Shown here in pieces: positions 38,137-47,789 of a stretch of DNA of 52,507 nucleotides (positions within the stretch are counted from its first letter, which is position 1; every line of letters starts with the position of its first letter). This DNA is from Candidatus Wolfebacteria bacterium (GTDB lineage: Bacteria > Patescibacteriota > Minisyncoccia > Phycocordibacterales > GCA-2401445): NCBI GenBank assembly GCA_002401445.1, contig NVTD01000001.1:1-52507 (forward strand). Reading direction: 5' to 3'. The notes beneath the pieces were generated by a model. It did not search any database and had not been told where the DNA came from. It saw only the letters and a list, made by a program, of their open reading frames with translations. The position numbers and the translations under genes were made by a program.

Positions 38137-39060
38137 ATGAAATTTACAATAGTTACACCAACATATAATGGAGGAGAATATATACGCGAAACAATCGAGA
38201 GTGTTTTAAGTCAATCTGGTGATTTTAAAATTGAATATATTATTATTGATGGTGGATCAACGGATAATACAACTGAGATAATAAAGGAATATGAACAAAA
38301 ATTAGAGAACAACACCATATCTATTAAATGTGATGGTATAGAATTTAAATGGATATCAGAAAAAGATAACGGGATGTACAGCGCAATCAATAAAGGGTTT
38401 GATATGGCAACTGGTGATATTTATGCATGGATCAACTCAGATGATAAATATTTAACTAATGCATTTCAAATAATGAAAAATGTATTTGAAAAATACCCAG
38501 ACATTGACTGGGCAAAAGGCAAAACAATCTTCATAGACAAAAATGCCCAAAATATAAATACCGCGCCATGTTTTATTTTCAATAAAAAGTGGATTGAACT
38601 AGGAATATATGGACGTTATGCTTATTTCATAAACCAAGACAGTGTATTTTGGAGAAAAAAACTATGGAATAAATCGGGTAAAATTGATGATTCTTTAAGA
38701 TATGCCGGTGATTATGATCTATGGTGTAAATTTGCAAAACAAACGTCTCTATGGTCAATAGACGCTCTTGTAAGTGTATTTAGGCAGAAAGACGGACAAC
38801 TAAGTGAAAATATGTCAGGATATAGACGTGAACAATCAAAGGTAAAAGAAAGTGGAGGATTTTTACAAAAGAAAGTTATGCTTTTCTTTTTTATAAAAAA
38901 TAGACTAGATCCAAAAAATAATTCTCTTATACTCCACTATCTATATAGAATATTATTTAGAAACCATATGAAGCAATATATCACGATCAATGAAGATGGA
39001 AAACCTTATAAATCACTATCCTGTTCATATATTTCAACATGCAAACAAAACAAAGAATAA
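38137..39060 (+). CDS. GT2-family glycosyltransferase
   Basis: 307 aa. N-terminal FTIVTPTYNGGEYIRETIES, IEYIIIDGGSTDNTTEIIKE, and the metal-binding DIYAWINSDDKYL (N-S-D-D as in WcaA/WbbD-like GT2). NQDSVFWRKKLWNKSG and AGDYDLWCKFAKQ close the active site. It should add a hexose or HexNAc residue. It follows the preceding gene by 6 nt and overlaps the next by 22 nt. Confidence 0.92.
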   Translation: MKFTIVTPTYNGGEYIRETIESVLSQSGDFKIEYIIIDGGSTDNTTEIIKEYEQKLENNTISIKCDGIEFKWISEKDNGMYSAINKGFDMATGDIYAWINSDDKYLTNAFQIMKNVFEKYPDIDWAKGKTIFIDKNAQNINTAPCFIFNKKWIELGIYGRYAYFINQDSVFWRKKLWNKSGKIDDSLRYAGDYDLWCKFAKQTSLWSIDALVSVFRQKDGQLSENMSGYRREQSKVKESGGFLQKKVMLFFFIKNRLDPKNNSLILHYLYRILFRNHMKQYITINEDGKPYKSLSCSYISTCKQNKE

Positions 39061-39824
39061 AAACAAAATTAAAAAATATTACAATCTTAAAGATTCTTGT
39101 AATATATTTAAAGGTATTAAGAAATCCATACAATTTTTTACAAAAAAATTCACGTTTTTTGAATTTTTTAAGGGATTTGAAAAAATATAAAGCTCTTAAA
39201 CAGAATACAAATATTCCAATAAAAAACTCAGATTTGTATCCTAGGGTGCACGACAAAACAAAAATAACAGGAATAGATCCAATATATTATCTACAGAACA
39301 CGTGGTGTGCCAAAAAGATTTTTGAAAACAAACCACAAAAACATTACGACATAGGTTCTCACTCTATGATGGTTGGAATTATTTCTCAATTTGTTCCAAC
39401 AACAATGGTAGATATTAGACCGCTGTCTGTAACACTTCCTGAATTATCTTTTATAAAAGGAGATATTACTGATTTACCATTTGAAGATAATTCTATTGAC
39501 TCCCTCTCTTCAATTTGTGTTATAGAACATATTGGACTAGGTAGATATGGGGATTCTCTTGATCAATTTGGCACTGAGAAATCTGCCGAGGAATTAAAAA
39601 GAGTCTTAGCCAAAAAAGGAGATCTCTATATAAGTGTTCCTATAGATATGGAAAATAAAGTCTATTTCAATGCACACAGAGCATTTACACGAGATTATAT
39701 CCTAGAACTTTTTTCCTCCCTTTCTCTTATCGAAGAGAAGTATATTTATGGAAATAAGATGTACGCTGAATACAGAAAAGACAAAGGATTTGGAACAGGT
39801 CTATATTGTTTTAAAAAAATATGA
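39039..39824 (+). CDS. DUF268-type methyltransferase-like protein
   Basis: 261 aa with a basic N-terminal 45 residues (KTKLKNITILKILVIYLKVL), then KHYDIGSHSMMVGIISQFVP as a SAM-like loop, PFEDNSIDSLSSICVIEHIG and GLGRYGDSLDQFGTEKSAEE. The last stretch is the diagnostic motif I recall for DUF268 proteins found in O-antigen and capsule loci. The biochemical role of the family is unproven; a methyltransferase fold is likely. It starts inside the end of the GT2 gene and overlaps the next by 4 nt. Confidence 0.8.
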   Translation: MQTKQRIKTKLKNITILKILVIYLKVLRNPYNFLQKNSRFLNFLRDLKKYKALKQNTNIPIKNSDLYPRVHDKTKITGIDPIYYLQNTWCAKKIFENKPQKHYDIGSHSMMVGIISQFVPTTMVDIRPLSVTLPELSFIKGDITDLPFEDNSIDSLSSICVIEHIGLGRYGDSLDQFGTEKSAEELKRVLAKKGDLYISVPIDMENKVYFNAHRAFTRDYILELFSSLSLIEEKYIYGNKMYAEYRKDKGFGTGLYCFKKI

Positions 39825-40603
39825 GTAACTATGTAAATCAATCAAAAGCACGACTTATTGACCTAATGCTATTCTTTGCATTTTTTCAAAGGATCATAGG
39901 AAAAAGATGGGTTTCTCGATGGACAAAAAATTATACGCTAGCAGAACAAGAGCTCTCTATTCTCCCTAAAATTTTAAAAAGGGATTCAATTATTTTTGAC
40001 ATTGGAGCAAATCGCGGTGAGCTTAGTTTCTTTTTTGCCGTAACATGTAACTTTAAAAAAGTATTTGCATTTGAACCACAGAGCAGAATGTTTGGAATAC
40101 TTGGGGGTGTCGCAGATAATATAACAAACATAATACCTATTAATACCGCCCTTTCTGATTCTGCAGAAAAAAAGATTTTAAAAATACCCATAAAATCTAC
40201 TGGACAATACACACCCGCAGCATCATTTGAACAAGTCCACGATAACAATTTAAAGAAAGAAAAAGTGGAAGTAGATACGCTCGATAATTTTGTAGCAAAA
40301 AATAACATACCCGCAGTAAACTTCATAAAATGTGATACCGAGGGTCATGAGCTTTCAGTGTTTAGGGGTGCTAAAAAAACACTAGAAACATTGAGACCAA
40401 TATTGTATATCGAAATAACAAACCCAAATGAACACCTTTTATTTGATCTACTAAGCCATGCGGGGTATAGACCCTATCAGTGGGATAATCTAAGTCTTTG
40501 TTTTGTCCCTAGGATAGATAGAAAAAATACTCCATCAGAAAATTACTATTTCGTCCCCATTGAAAAAGAAAAGAAAATTGCTGAAGCATTAAAAGATATA
40601 TGA
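39821..40603 (+). CDS. FkbM-family methyltransferase
   Basis: 260 aa. SAM motif SIIFDIGANRGELSFFFAV, KVFAFEPQSRMFGIL, and the FkbM signature VEVDTLDNFVAKNNIPAVNF, IKCDTEGHELSVFRGAKKTL. Probably O-methylates a sugar hydroxyl in the exported glycan. Overlaps both neighbours by 4 nt (ATGA), so the three genes are translated as a unit. Confidence 0.92.
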   Translation: MSNYVNQSKARLIDLMLFFAFFQRIIGKRWVSRWTKNYTLAEQELSILPKILKRDSIIFDIGANRGELSFFFAVTCNFKKVFAFEPQSRMFGILGGVADNITNIIPINTALSDSAEKKILKIPIKSTGQYTPAASFEQVHDNNLKKEKVEVDTLDNFVAKNNIPAVNFIKCDTEGHELSVFRGAKKTLETLRPILYIEITNPNEHLLFDLLSHAGYRPYQWDNLSLCFVPRIDRKNTPSENYYFVPIEKEKKIAEALKDI

Positions 40604-41535
40604 AAAACATCATAATACTTAAATCTGAAGGAAACGAGTTGGCAAATCAGCTATGGAACTATGCGAGTATCTATGCATATACTCTTGAGCGTGGCTATAA
40701 ACTCAAAAACCCCTCTTTTTTTGAGTATGGTACTTTTTTTACAATACCCGTAACTGGTTCATTGCTAAAAATTTTATTCTTCCTGCCTTTTATAAATTAT
40801 ACGAAACGTAAAACCGCTTTTCGTAGAAAGGTGTGGAGAAAATTTTATACTTGGTATTCTGGCCTGGTGATACTGTTACATAAAAATACTGTAATCTCGT
40901 ACAAACCTCAAAACAGAAAACCTTACTACTTACCCCCAACAAAGGAATCCGACAGTACACTGAAAAAACTTGAACAATCACCGGGAGATATTTATCTTGA
41001 CGGGTGGATTTTTAGAAATCCAGTAGGTATTGAAAAATATCATAAAGAAATACAAGAATATTTTCAACCTAAAAAACGGATCACTTCACTTATTGATCTG
41101 AATATAAAGAAATTACGTGATAATTATAAAAATGTCATTGGTGTGCATATTCGCCAAGGAGACTACAAAACTTGGCGGGATGGAGAATATTACATAGAAC
41201 AAAAAAGAGTGCGGGAGATACTCGATGGATATTTAAAAGAGACTAATACAGACAAGACGGAAACTTGCTTTGCCATAACCTCCGACGGACAAATTGATAC
41301 ATCATTATTTGATGGTTTAAATATTTTTGTGAGTAAGGAAAATATGGTTCATGATCTTTTCTTTCTTGCAAAAACAGACATTATTCTCGGTACAAATAGT
41401 ACGTTTGGCGCCTTCGCTTCATATTATGGAAATATTTCGCATATAGTATTTCAAAAAGAAAATATTGACTGGGAATACTACAAAAACAAAACTACATATT
41501 TTGAAAACAAATACAGTACATTCGTACAGTATTAA
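40600..41535 (+). CDS. GT11-like alpha-1,2-fucosyltransferase family protein
   Basis: 311 aa. Starts IIILKSEGNELANQLWNYAS, the GT11 N-terminal loop with Gly and NQ/NQLW. The donor-binding HxRxGDY motif appears as IGVHIRQGDYKTWRDGEYYI, and AKTDIILGTNSTFGAFASYY matches the conserved third motif. It should transfer fucose, or a related 6-deoxy sugar, to a 2-hydroxyl. Last gene of the plus-strand run; no fucose-nucleotide synthesis genes are in the window. Confidence 0.85.
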   Translation: MKNIIILKSEGNELANQLWNYASIYAYTLERGYKLKNPSFFEYGTFFTIPVTGSLLKILFFLPFINYTKRKTAFRRKVWRKFYTWYSGLVILLHKNTVISYKPQNRKPYYLPPTKESDSTLKKLEQSPGDIYLDGWIFRNPVGIEKYHKEIQEYFQPKKRITSLIDLNIKKLRDNYKNVIGVHIRQGDYKTWRDGEYYIEQKRVREILDGYLKETNTDKTETCFAITSDGQIDTSLFDGLNIFVSKENMVHDLFFLAKTDIILGTNSTFGAFASYYGNISHIVFQKENIDWEYYKNKTTYFENKYSTFVQY

Positions 41536-41728
41536 TACCACCCAGGGATACACATCAAGGTTAATAACGCTGTTATGGAGTCTTTCTGGACATGATACCT
41601 AGATCTACGGCAAACTATCCTTAGGAAGCATTTTGAGCACCTTACTAGTCCCATTCACCAGCATAATGACGGAAAAAAACGCGCCTCTATCTACTCAATA
41701 ATCAATTTGTACTTCGAAAAAACCGTGT

Positions 41729-42871
41729 CTACACATTATTTACAAATTTTACTATTGTCCTTGCTCTGTTTTCCCACGTATGCTTCAAGACATAATTATA
41801 CGCATGTATAGATAATTTGCTTTGCAAATGAGTATCTTGTAATACTATTTTTATAGATTCAGATAACTCTACAGGCGAATCAGGTTTTACAAAATATACC
41901 ATGTCTTGCGTTGCTATCTCCCTAATAGATGGAATATCACTTGCGATGATTGCTCTTTTGGAAGCCATGTATTCAAACAGCTTCATGGGTGAAGTGTAAT
42001 ACTTTGATATTTTTTCTTTAGCCGTGTTTGGCAAAATCAACACATCAGATGCTTTTTGCCACATTGGAATTTCCCCGTGTGTTTTATTACCAACAAAAAG
42101 AACATTTTTAAAACCTTCATATTTATTTTTCATATTTTTAACATCCTCGTCTGTACCACCAACAAAGACAACAAGATTATTACTATCGAGGTATTTTGAG
42201 GCATCCGCCAAGATATCGACACCTTTCCATCCATACAAATGGCCGGTGTAGACAATAAGATTTTTGTTAATTGGCAAACTAAGCTTTTCTCTCGCGTCTT
42301 CTTTTGAAATAGGTATATCAAACATCTTTACACTCACCACGTTTGGTTGATGTAAGATTTTGTCCTCTGAAACAGATAACTTTTCTACCGCTTCATTAAT
42401 TTTCCATTTATTATGAATGAGTATCCAGTTAACTCTTTTTGTGAGCATTCTATAAAACCAGAAATTAGATTCGGGGAAATCGTGCATCTCATAAAAGGTG
42501 TTTTTAAATACGTAAGAAGACATCAGCAGTGGCAATGTTTCATTCGAATAAATTATATCATCCCCTTTCACATTCTTTACCAAATAGAAAAAGGTGCTAA
42601 TTGAGAAAGTGATAAAACTAACAAAAAAAGCAATTTTTTGTAAAAAACCAAAAAGATCCACAACAGGAAGATATGTTATGGAAAAATTATTTGGCACAGA
42701 ATAATATGAAAAAGGATCTTCTTTAAGGCGACCCAATCTTCGAGGAACAAGTAAAACAACTCGCAAATTTCTATTTGCAAAGGCTGCAGCATTCTCTGCG
42801 ACAAATATAGAAGCAGCTTTCTCGCTAGGAAACCTACCGTGAAAAATAAGGAAAAGTGTTCTCATTGTCAT
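41729..42871 (-). CDS. GT4-family glycosyltransferase
   Basis: 380-aa GT-B enzyme. C-terminal donor domain: NLIVYTGHLYGWKGVDILAD, FVGGTDEDVKNMKNKYEGFK, ASDVLILPNTAKEKISKYYT and SPMKLFEYMASKRAIIASDI with the E/E-type GT4 motif. N-terminal acceptor domain has SEKAASIFVAENAAAFANRN. The ATG at 42865 is an alternative start. It is convergent to the fucosyltransferase gene across a 193-nt stretch with nothing recognisable, and divergent from the next gene at a shared promoter palindrome. Confidence 0.9.
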   Translation of the reverse strand: MTMRTLFLIFHGRFPSEKAASIFVAENAAAFANRNLRVVLLVPRRLGRLKEDPFSYYSVPNNFSITYLPVVDLFGFLQKIAFFVSFITFSISTFFYLVKNVKGDDIIYSNETLPLLMSSYVFKNTFYEMHDFPESNFWFYRMLTKRVNWILIHNKWKINEAVEKLSVSEDKILHQPNVVSVKMFDIPISKEDAREKLSLPINKNLIVYTGHLYGWKGVDILADASKYLDSNNLVVFVGGTDEDVKNMKNKYEGFKNVLFVGNKTHGEIPMWQKASDVLILPNTAKEKISKYYTSPMKLFEYMASKRAIIASDIPSIREIATQDMVYFVKPDSPVELSESIKIVLQDTHLQSKLSIHAYNYVLKHTWENRARTIVKFVNNV

Positions 42872-42878
42872 GAATATG

Positions 42879-42892
42879 GCTATAATTATAGC
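42879..42892. promoter_or_regulatory. Palindrome with overlapping divergent -10 boxes
   Basis: GCTATAATTATAGC is a perfect 14-bp palindrome carrying TATAAT on both strands (plus 42881-42886, minus 42885-42890). It lies between two divergent GT4 genes, 13 nt from the minus start and 27-39 nt from the plus start, so polymerase can occupy only one direction at a time. Confidence 0.6.
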
Positions 42893-42919
42893 AAATTTCG
42901 TGTTATTCTTGAAATACAG

Positions 42920-43981
42920 ATGAAATTCTACTACATAAGCACAAATAATTCATACCCACAGAATAGGCACCTTATAGACGGCTTGAGGGAAAACGGTCAC
43001 GTAGTGTCTGAAGTTGAAGAAAAGAGCCTTGGATTTGGTAAATATCTAAAAATTGCAAAAAATTTTTGGCCCCAGAGACACTCCTATGACAGTATCATTG
43101 TCGGATTTACCTCTCCGCATTTTGTGCCAATCATGAGACTAATCTCATCAAAGAGAATTATATACAATGGTGCATTTTCTCAATATGAAGCTAATATAGT
43201 ATCCAGATCCATCAGCAAGAAGTTCTCCATAAGAGCAATTGTCTGGTGGCTCAAAGATTTCATTTCATTTTTAATGTCATCCAAAATACTCCTAGAAAGT
43301 AACCATCAAATAGACTACATTCATAGGCTATTTTTTGTATCTAGAAAAAAAATGTTTCGGGCTTGGGCTGGAGTAAACGAAAAAGAATTTTTTCTAGATA
43401 AAGGCATAGAAAAGAACAAAAAAATCACGATTCTGTTTAGGGGGAGGTTTTTACCAGAGTCAGGGGTACTAACGGTAATAAAAGCAGCAAAACTTTTAGA
43501 AAACATGGATGTAGACTTTCTCATCATAGGTCATGGATTTTTATATAGGGAGTTTAATAAATTAATGGAAGAATTAAAACCAAAAAATATAAACGTAATT
43601 TCAGAAAAAACTTCTGCGGACGAACTTAGAAAAGAGATGCTATCCTGTCATATTAGTTTAGGCCAACTTGGGGATCAGGAAAGACTCTCAAGAACCCTTC
43701 CCTGCAAACTATTTGAAAGCTTAGCGCTAGAGCTTCCCTATCTTACTGGAAGAAACGCTGGGGCACTTGAGCTCCTGAGAGAAAACGAGACCTGTATAGC
43801 TGTTAAACCTGCAAGTCCAGAAGAACTTGCAGAAAAAATACTCTATCTCAAAAAAAATCCGCAAGTACTGGAGAGAGTGGCTAAGCAAGGGCATGCACTT
43901 TACAAAGAGAAACTCACTTCTAAACAATTAGCAAAGGATTTTACAGACAATGTATTCGGCATACTCAAAATTATAGATTGA
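42920..43981 (+). CDS. GT4-like glycosyltransferase
   Basis: 353 aa from MKFYYISTNNSYPQNRHLID. Donor-binding half: ITILFRGRFLPESGVLTVIK, FLIIGHGFLYREFNKLMEEL, HISLGQLGDQERLSRTLPCK, LFESLALELPYLTGRNAGAL and VKPASPEELAEKILYLKKNP, as in GT4 enzymes. I chose the ATG at 42920 because the preceding 27 codons (from 42839) overlap the promoter palindrome and the divergent gene's start. Its 3' end overlaps the convergent methyltransferase gene by 11 nt. Confidence 0.85.
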   Translation: MKFYYISTNNSYPQNRHLIDGLRENGHVVSEVEEKSLGFGKYLKIAKNFWPQRHSYDSIIVGFTSPHFVPIMRLISSKRIIYNGAFSQYEANIVSRSISKKFSIRAIVWWLKDFISFLMSSKILLESNHQIDYIHRLFFVSRKKMFRAWAGVNEKEFFLDKGIEKNKKITILFRGRFLPESGVLTVIKAAKLLENMDVDFLIIGHGFLYREFNKLMEELKPKNINVISEKTSADELRKEMLSCHISLGQLGDQERLSRTLPCKLFESLALELPYLTGRNAGALELLRENETCIAVKPASPEELAEKILYLKKNPQVLERVAKQGHALYKEKLTSKQLAKDFTDNVFGILKIID

Positions 43982-44591
43982 TCTTCTCAGCTCTAAAAAC
44001 AAAAGATAGAGCAAACAAAGAAGGAAACATTTTGACTAAAAAGTTCAACCCCCAGAAAGTATTCATCTTCATTTCAACAATTTTAAAGCCATTCTCTTTT
44101 AAGATTCTTTTTAAAACGACTAAATTAAACCAATAAATATGGCCTTTGTGAGGTGTGTTGTTTTCAGGAACCCTGCCTAACAATGTTTGGACTCTTGCTG
44201 GTAGAGAGCTAAAATTTGGCACACTGATAACAATATATTTCTTAGAAACCCTATGAGCCTCTCTCAAAAGATATTCTGGTGAATACAGATGCTCCAAGAC
44301 ATCGAGCATGATCACATAATCAAATTCGTTTTCAGAAAATGGTAATGGATCTTTAGAGAAATCGCACAGAGAGGTCTTAATTCCTTTTGCCGTACACTTT
44401 TTAATTCCCTCTTCAGATATATCAACACCTTCAGACATATTGTTTTTAAACATGTCCAATAAGAGACCATCACCACACCCAACATCCAATACATTTCCTG
44501 AGCCTACCATATCTAAAGTTGCAGTATGTCTGAATTCAGGGTTTTGACTCTTCTCTCTCCATCTTTTGTTTTCAAAATCTGTTACACTCAT
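43971..44591 (-). CDS. Class I SAM-dependent methyltransferase
   Basis: 206 aa. Motif I is NVLDVGCGDGLLLDMFKNNM, followed by SEGVDISEEGIKKC, CDFSKDPLPFSENEFDYVIM, LDVLEHLYSPEYLLREAHRV and a C-terminal HIYWFNLVVLKRILKENGFK element common in lipid- or glycan-modifying Methyltransf_11/23 proteins. It follows the GT4 gene by 2 nt. Confidence 0.88.
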   Translation of the reverse strand: MSVTDFENKRWREKSQNPEFRHTATLDMVGSGNVLDVGCGDGLLLDMFKNNMSEGVDISEEGIKKCTAKGIKTSLCDFSKDPLPFSENEFDYVIMLDVLEHLYSPEYLLREAHRVSKKYIVISVPNFSSLPARVQTLLGRVPENNTPHKGHIYWFNLVVLKRILKENGFKIVEMKMNTFWGLNFLVKMFPSLFALSFVFRAEKINL

Positions 44592-44593
44592 AT

Positions 44594-45679
44594 TTATGCA
44601 AAAAGTTTTATAAATTTTTTAACCGCAATAGAAACATCATATTTCTTAACATGTTCCCTCAATTCATTACCATCAATTGGATTTTCTTTAAGTTTTCTAA
44701 GAGACATACAAAAATTTTCAGGCTTTCTTTCTTTTATTACGTATTGATATTCTACTCCTGGACTAATATCTTTTACAGACCCTACGTCACTCGCAACATA
44801 CGGGACTCCAGAAGCCATGGCTTCTAACAACACATGAGGAAACCCCTCCTCCTCTGAGGGCATAAAAAATATGTCAGAAGCTGAAAGATACGTATGAATC
44901 TGATTTTGTGGTTTACGTCCCTCGATTTGAATTCGACCTTTTAAATCTTTACTACCTTCAATTTCCTTTTCTAAGGCGCTTTTATAAGGACCATCACCCA
45001 CAACAACAAAATACATGTCGCCGGAACAGCGTACTGTCGGAAAAATCATATCTGCTCCTTTTCTTTTTGATAGATGATGAACAAAAAGGACGATAATTTT
45101 ACCCTGTGGTAATTCTAGTTTTTCTCTTGCTACTTTTTTCTCTAGATGACTTTTTCTAAATTCAGTGAGGTCTATCCAATTTGGCATAACATGAATATTC
45201 TTTTGATTAAGTGAGTATTCACGAGAGTAATCTTGCTTTAATGAATCTGTTCCCGTGACAAGCTCCACTCGCTTCAAAATAAATCTGAAAATCCTCTCAC
45301 GAAACCAATTTCTTTTATACAGCCACGGCATACCACAATTCCAGTAAAAAACGCGCCCTCGACCATTTCTGGCTACAAAAAGAGCACTTAACGCCCCAAC
45401 AAAAGAGTAATGAACGTAAAAATCGTTATACCCATTAGTCTGTGCCTCCTCGGCAAACCGTATCCCTTCAAATAATCTTCCCAATATTCCTTTCTTAGTT
45501 TTAATCCTTAATTGAGCTGTATTTTTAAAATGAGTCTTCCCTTTTACATTTTCAATAATAAGAAAAATATTCATTTCGGTAGACACTCTATCGATAAAAT
45601 CATACAGATATGAAAAATGCGTATCTGTATCAACATCATAACTCGGTAGTATATAGCAAAGTTTATTTTTCGTATGCAT
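44594..45679 (-). CDS. GT4-family glycosyltransferase
   Basis: 361 aa. Acceptor half YILPSYDVDTDTHFSYLYDF; donor half KIIVLFVHHLSKRKGADMIF, FVVVGDGPYKSALEKEIEGS and the GT4 signature DIFFMPSEEEGFPHVLLEAM with ASGVPYVASDVGSVKDI. The RNWFRERIFRFILKRVELVT stretch is basic and may touch the membrane. It sits between the methyltransferase (2 nt) and the dehydrogenase-like gene (1 nt), so all three form an operon. Confidence 0.92.
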   Translation of the reverse strand: MHTKNKLCYILPSYDVDTDTHFSYLYDFIDRVSTEMNIFLIIENVKGKTHFKNTAQLRIKTKKGILGRLFEGIRFAEEAQTNGYNDFYVHYSFVGALSALFVARNGRGRVFYWNCGMPWLYKRNWFRERIFRFILKRVELVTGTDSLKQDYSREYSLNQKNIHVMPNWIDLTEFRKSHLEKKVAREKLELPQGKIIVLFVHHLSKRKGADMIFPTVRCSGDMYFVVVGDGPYKSALEKEIEGSKDLKGRIQIEGRKPQNQIHTYLSASDIFFMPSEEEGFPHVLLEAMASGVPYVASDVGSVKDISPGVEYQYVIKERKPENFCMSLRKLKENPIDGNELREHVKKYDVSIAVKKFIKLFA

Positions 45680-45680
45680 C

Positions 45681-46592
45681 TTATTTATTTATATCTTCGC
45701 CATATACCCCAGCAAGTAAATCAAGATCCTTCTTGCTCTTTTTTAACAAATCAATATTTTTGTCTTCAAGACTCTTTAGCACACTATTACCGACTTCATC
45801 CCCTACTCGTGCATACAATTCGCGAAATGCCGCAAAATCCTTAATAAAACAATGTCCTCCGGCACCACGTAACCCATTATCTTTACTACTTTTATCTTCG
45901 TTACCATTATTACTCCCTAGCGTACCACTCACATGAACTGGCATCAAATGACTCTTTCCAATTCTTGGGTCCGCAGACATGGCGTCACGTATAGTATCCC
46001 ATTCACATCCTAAATTCATTGCAAGATCATACAGCATATTTACATATACAACCTTAAGATAAAGCCAATTATTTCCGGCATATTTTATTAATTCAGCCTC
46101 TTTTGACTTACAGATTACTTCAAATGACGCTTTGGGCAAGACACTCAAAACTTGTTTTGCACGATCCTGATATTCTGCAGTCTCAGTAGGAATTCCAATT
46201 ATATTTCGATTAGGATTCCCAGCATCATGTTCAGCAGTTGCCTCTGTCAAAAACTCAGGAGAATGCATTACGAATATATCTGGATTCTCAGTTTGTATAG
46301 ACTCTACCGTTCCCGGTAAAATAGTTGACTTTATAACAACAGTCTTCCCCTTACCAACATATTTCATCACCGAACGCAATATACTGTCGTCAAATCCGTC
46401 TGGAGTTGATGGTGTGGGAACTGCTACAAAGACGATATCTGCTTCTTTAATTTTCCCTTCATTTAGATGGTATGGTTCCTCCTTAGCAAATCGAATAACA
46501 GTAAAACCACGCTTCTCAAAATCGTCAGCGTAGTTTTTGCCAATAAACCCCTGGCCAATAAATCCAATCTTCGGTTTTTTTAAATCTGTCAT
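45681..46592 (-). CDS. UDP-glucose/GDP-mannose dehydrogenase-like enzyme lacking the C-terminal domain
   Basis: 303 aa. NAD fold IGFIGQGFIGKNYADDFEKR; ADIVFVAVPTPSTPDG; KSTILPGTVES; SPEFLTEATAEHDAGNPNRN; the central helix AELIKYAGNNWLYLKVVYVN; and the catalytic Cys248 in GAGGHCFIKDFAAF (canonical GGxCxPKD, Pro changed to Ile). Only 55 residues follow that Cys, whereas family members have about 140, so the third (UDP-binding) domain is missing. It may oxidise a sugar nucleotide to a uronic acid, or act on another substrate. An inserted low-complexity loop GSNNGNEDKSSKDN precedes the Cys motif. Confidence 0.85.
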   Translation of the reverse strand: MTDLKKPKIGFIGQGFIGKNYADDFEKRGFTVIRFAKEEPYHLNEGKIKEADIVFVAVPTPSTPDGFDDSILRSVMKYVGKGKTVVIKSTILPGTVESIQTENPDIFVMHSPEFLTEATAEHDAGNPNRNIIGIPTETAEYQDRAKQVLSVLPKASFEVICKSKEAELIKYAGNNWLYLKVVYVNMLYDLAMNLGCEWDTIRDAMSADPRIGKSHLMPVHVSGTLGSNNGNEDKSSKDNGLRGAGGHCFIKDFAAFRELYARVGDEVGNSVLKSLEDKNIDLLKKSKKDLDLLAGVYGEDINK

Positions 46593-46624
46593 ATGGAAGC
46601 TATTCTACAGTAAAAATGAACTCT

Positions 46625-47782
46625 CTAAAAGACACGGCTCTTACTCTCCGAAATGCACCACAAAAGGGAGTCTCTAAAATCAACTATATAGTCATCAAAG
46701 TCTTGCGTATATTTCTCCATTAATACTGCTTCAAAATTAACTGCATACTGCATACGTAAATCACGATCAGAAATAAGTACGTTTAATTTTTCTACAAAGC
46801 ACTCAGTATCGCCAACAGGACAAACTGATAACTCAATTCCATCTCGAAACCCATCCCCAACGATACCAACATCGCTTGCCACCACAGGTATACGATGTGC
46901 ACCAGCTTCAATTATGGTTAATCCATACCCTTCAAAAAATGAGGTGAGTAAAAATATATCTGCTGTATTATAATACGCACTAATATTATCAGACCAGGAT
47001 TCAAAGCGGACATTGTCCTCTACTCCTAGATCACGAGCCTTTCTCTCCAAAATTTCCCTTTCAGGTCCTGCACCAACAATTAGAAGTCCTGTTTCAGGAT
47101 TTGTTTTTAGAACATCTTTCAGTATACTCAGTGCCTCCATAATATTCTTTTCATGAGTAAGACGAGAAATCATCAAAACAATAGACTTAAACTCCGGATA
47201 TCGTGATCGGAAATTTTCATTTGTTTTATTTTGAATAAATGATTGCACATCTACAAAGATCGGCAGAACAGTAACAGATTGTGAATCTAAATTATATTTC
47301 TCAATAATTGCATCCTTAATGCGGAGACTAACAACACGAACACTGTTCGCATACTTCATAATACTATCTGCTATCCGCACACGCATTTTATTTAAAAATC
47401 CTTGAACGAAATGAGGACTAAGGAAATCTGTATGCACCTGAAATTGCAAAGGTATACCAAACTTTTTCTTCAACTTCACACCAACAACACCCGCTTCAAA
47501 TGGATCCTGTGTGCTAATCACTGAATCATTAGTATCCCAATCTCTTATAATTTTACTTCCAATCGCAACAGCACCAATAACATAGGTCCATCTATTAAGA
47601 GAACTAGTTGGATAAATCCACACATTATTACTGATTTTTTGTTTCTTAAGACCAAGAGTTTTATTCGCAAACACTACTATGTGCAACTCATCAAACAGAG
47701 TTGCTGTTGCAACCAGTCTATCTCTAACAGAACTCCCCTCTTGAAAAAGTAGTCTGTCTGAACCAATCATTAAAACTTTCAT
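46625..47782 (-). CDS. GT4-family glycosyltransferase
   Basis: 385 aa. Starts MKVLMIGSDRLLFQEGSSVR; donor half SIVLMISRLTHEKNIMEALS, LLIVGAGPEREILERKARDL, DIFLLTSFFEGYGLTIIEAG and AHRIPVVASDVGIVGDGFRD with the conserved EGxG..xxEA pattern. Head of the minus-strand group ending at 43971, with a leaderless-type -10 7 nt upstream. Confidence 0.93.
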   Translation of the reverse strand: MKVLMIGSDRLLFQEGSSVRDRLVATATLFDELHIVVFANKTLGLKKQKISNNVWIYPTSSLNRWTYVIGAVAIGSKIIRDWDTNDSVISTQDPFEAGVVGVKLKKKFGIPLQFQVHTDFLSPHFVQGFLNKMRVRIADSIMKYANSVRVVSLRIKDAIIEKYNLDSQSVTVLPIFVDVQSFIQNKTNENFRSRYPEFKSIVLMISRLTHEKNIMEALSILKDVLKTNPETGLLIVGAGPEREILERKARDLGVEDNVRFESWSDNISAYYNTADIFLLTSFFEGYGLTIIEAGAHRIPVVASDVGIVGDGFRDGIELSVCPVGDTECFVEKLNVLISDRDLRMQYAVNFEAVLMEKYTQDFDDYIVDFRDSLLWCISESKSRVF

Positions 47783-47789
47783 ATATATT

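Noticed and set aside
43971-43981. Frameshift or fusion where the GT4 and methyltransferase genes overlap
   Set aside because: They are convergent and simply share 11 bases at their 3' ends; both proteins end naturally.
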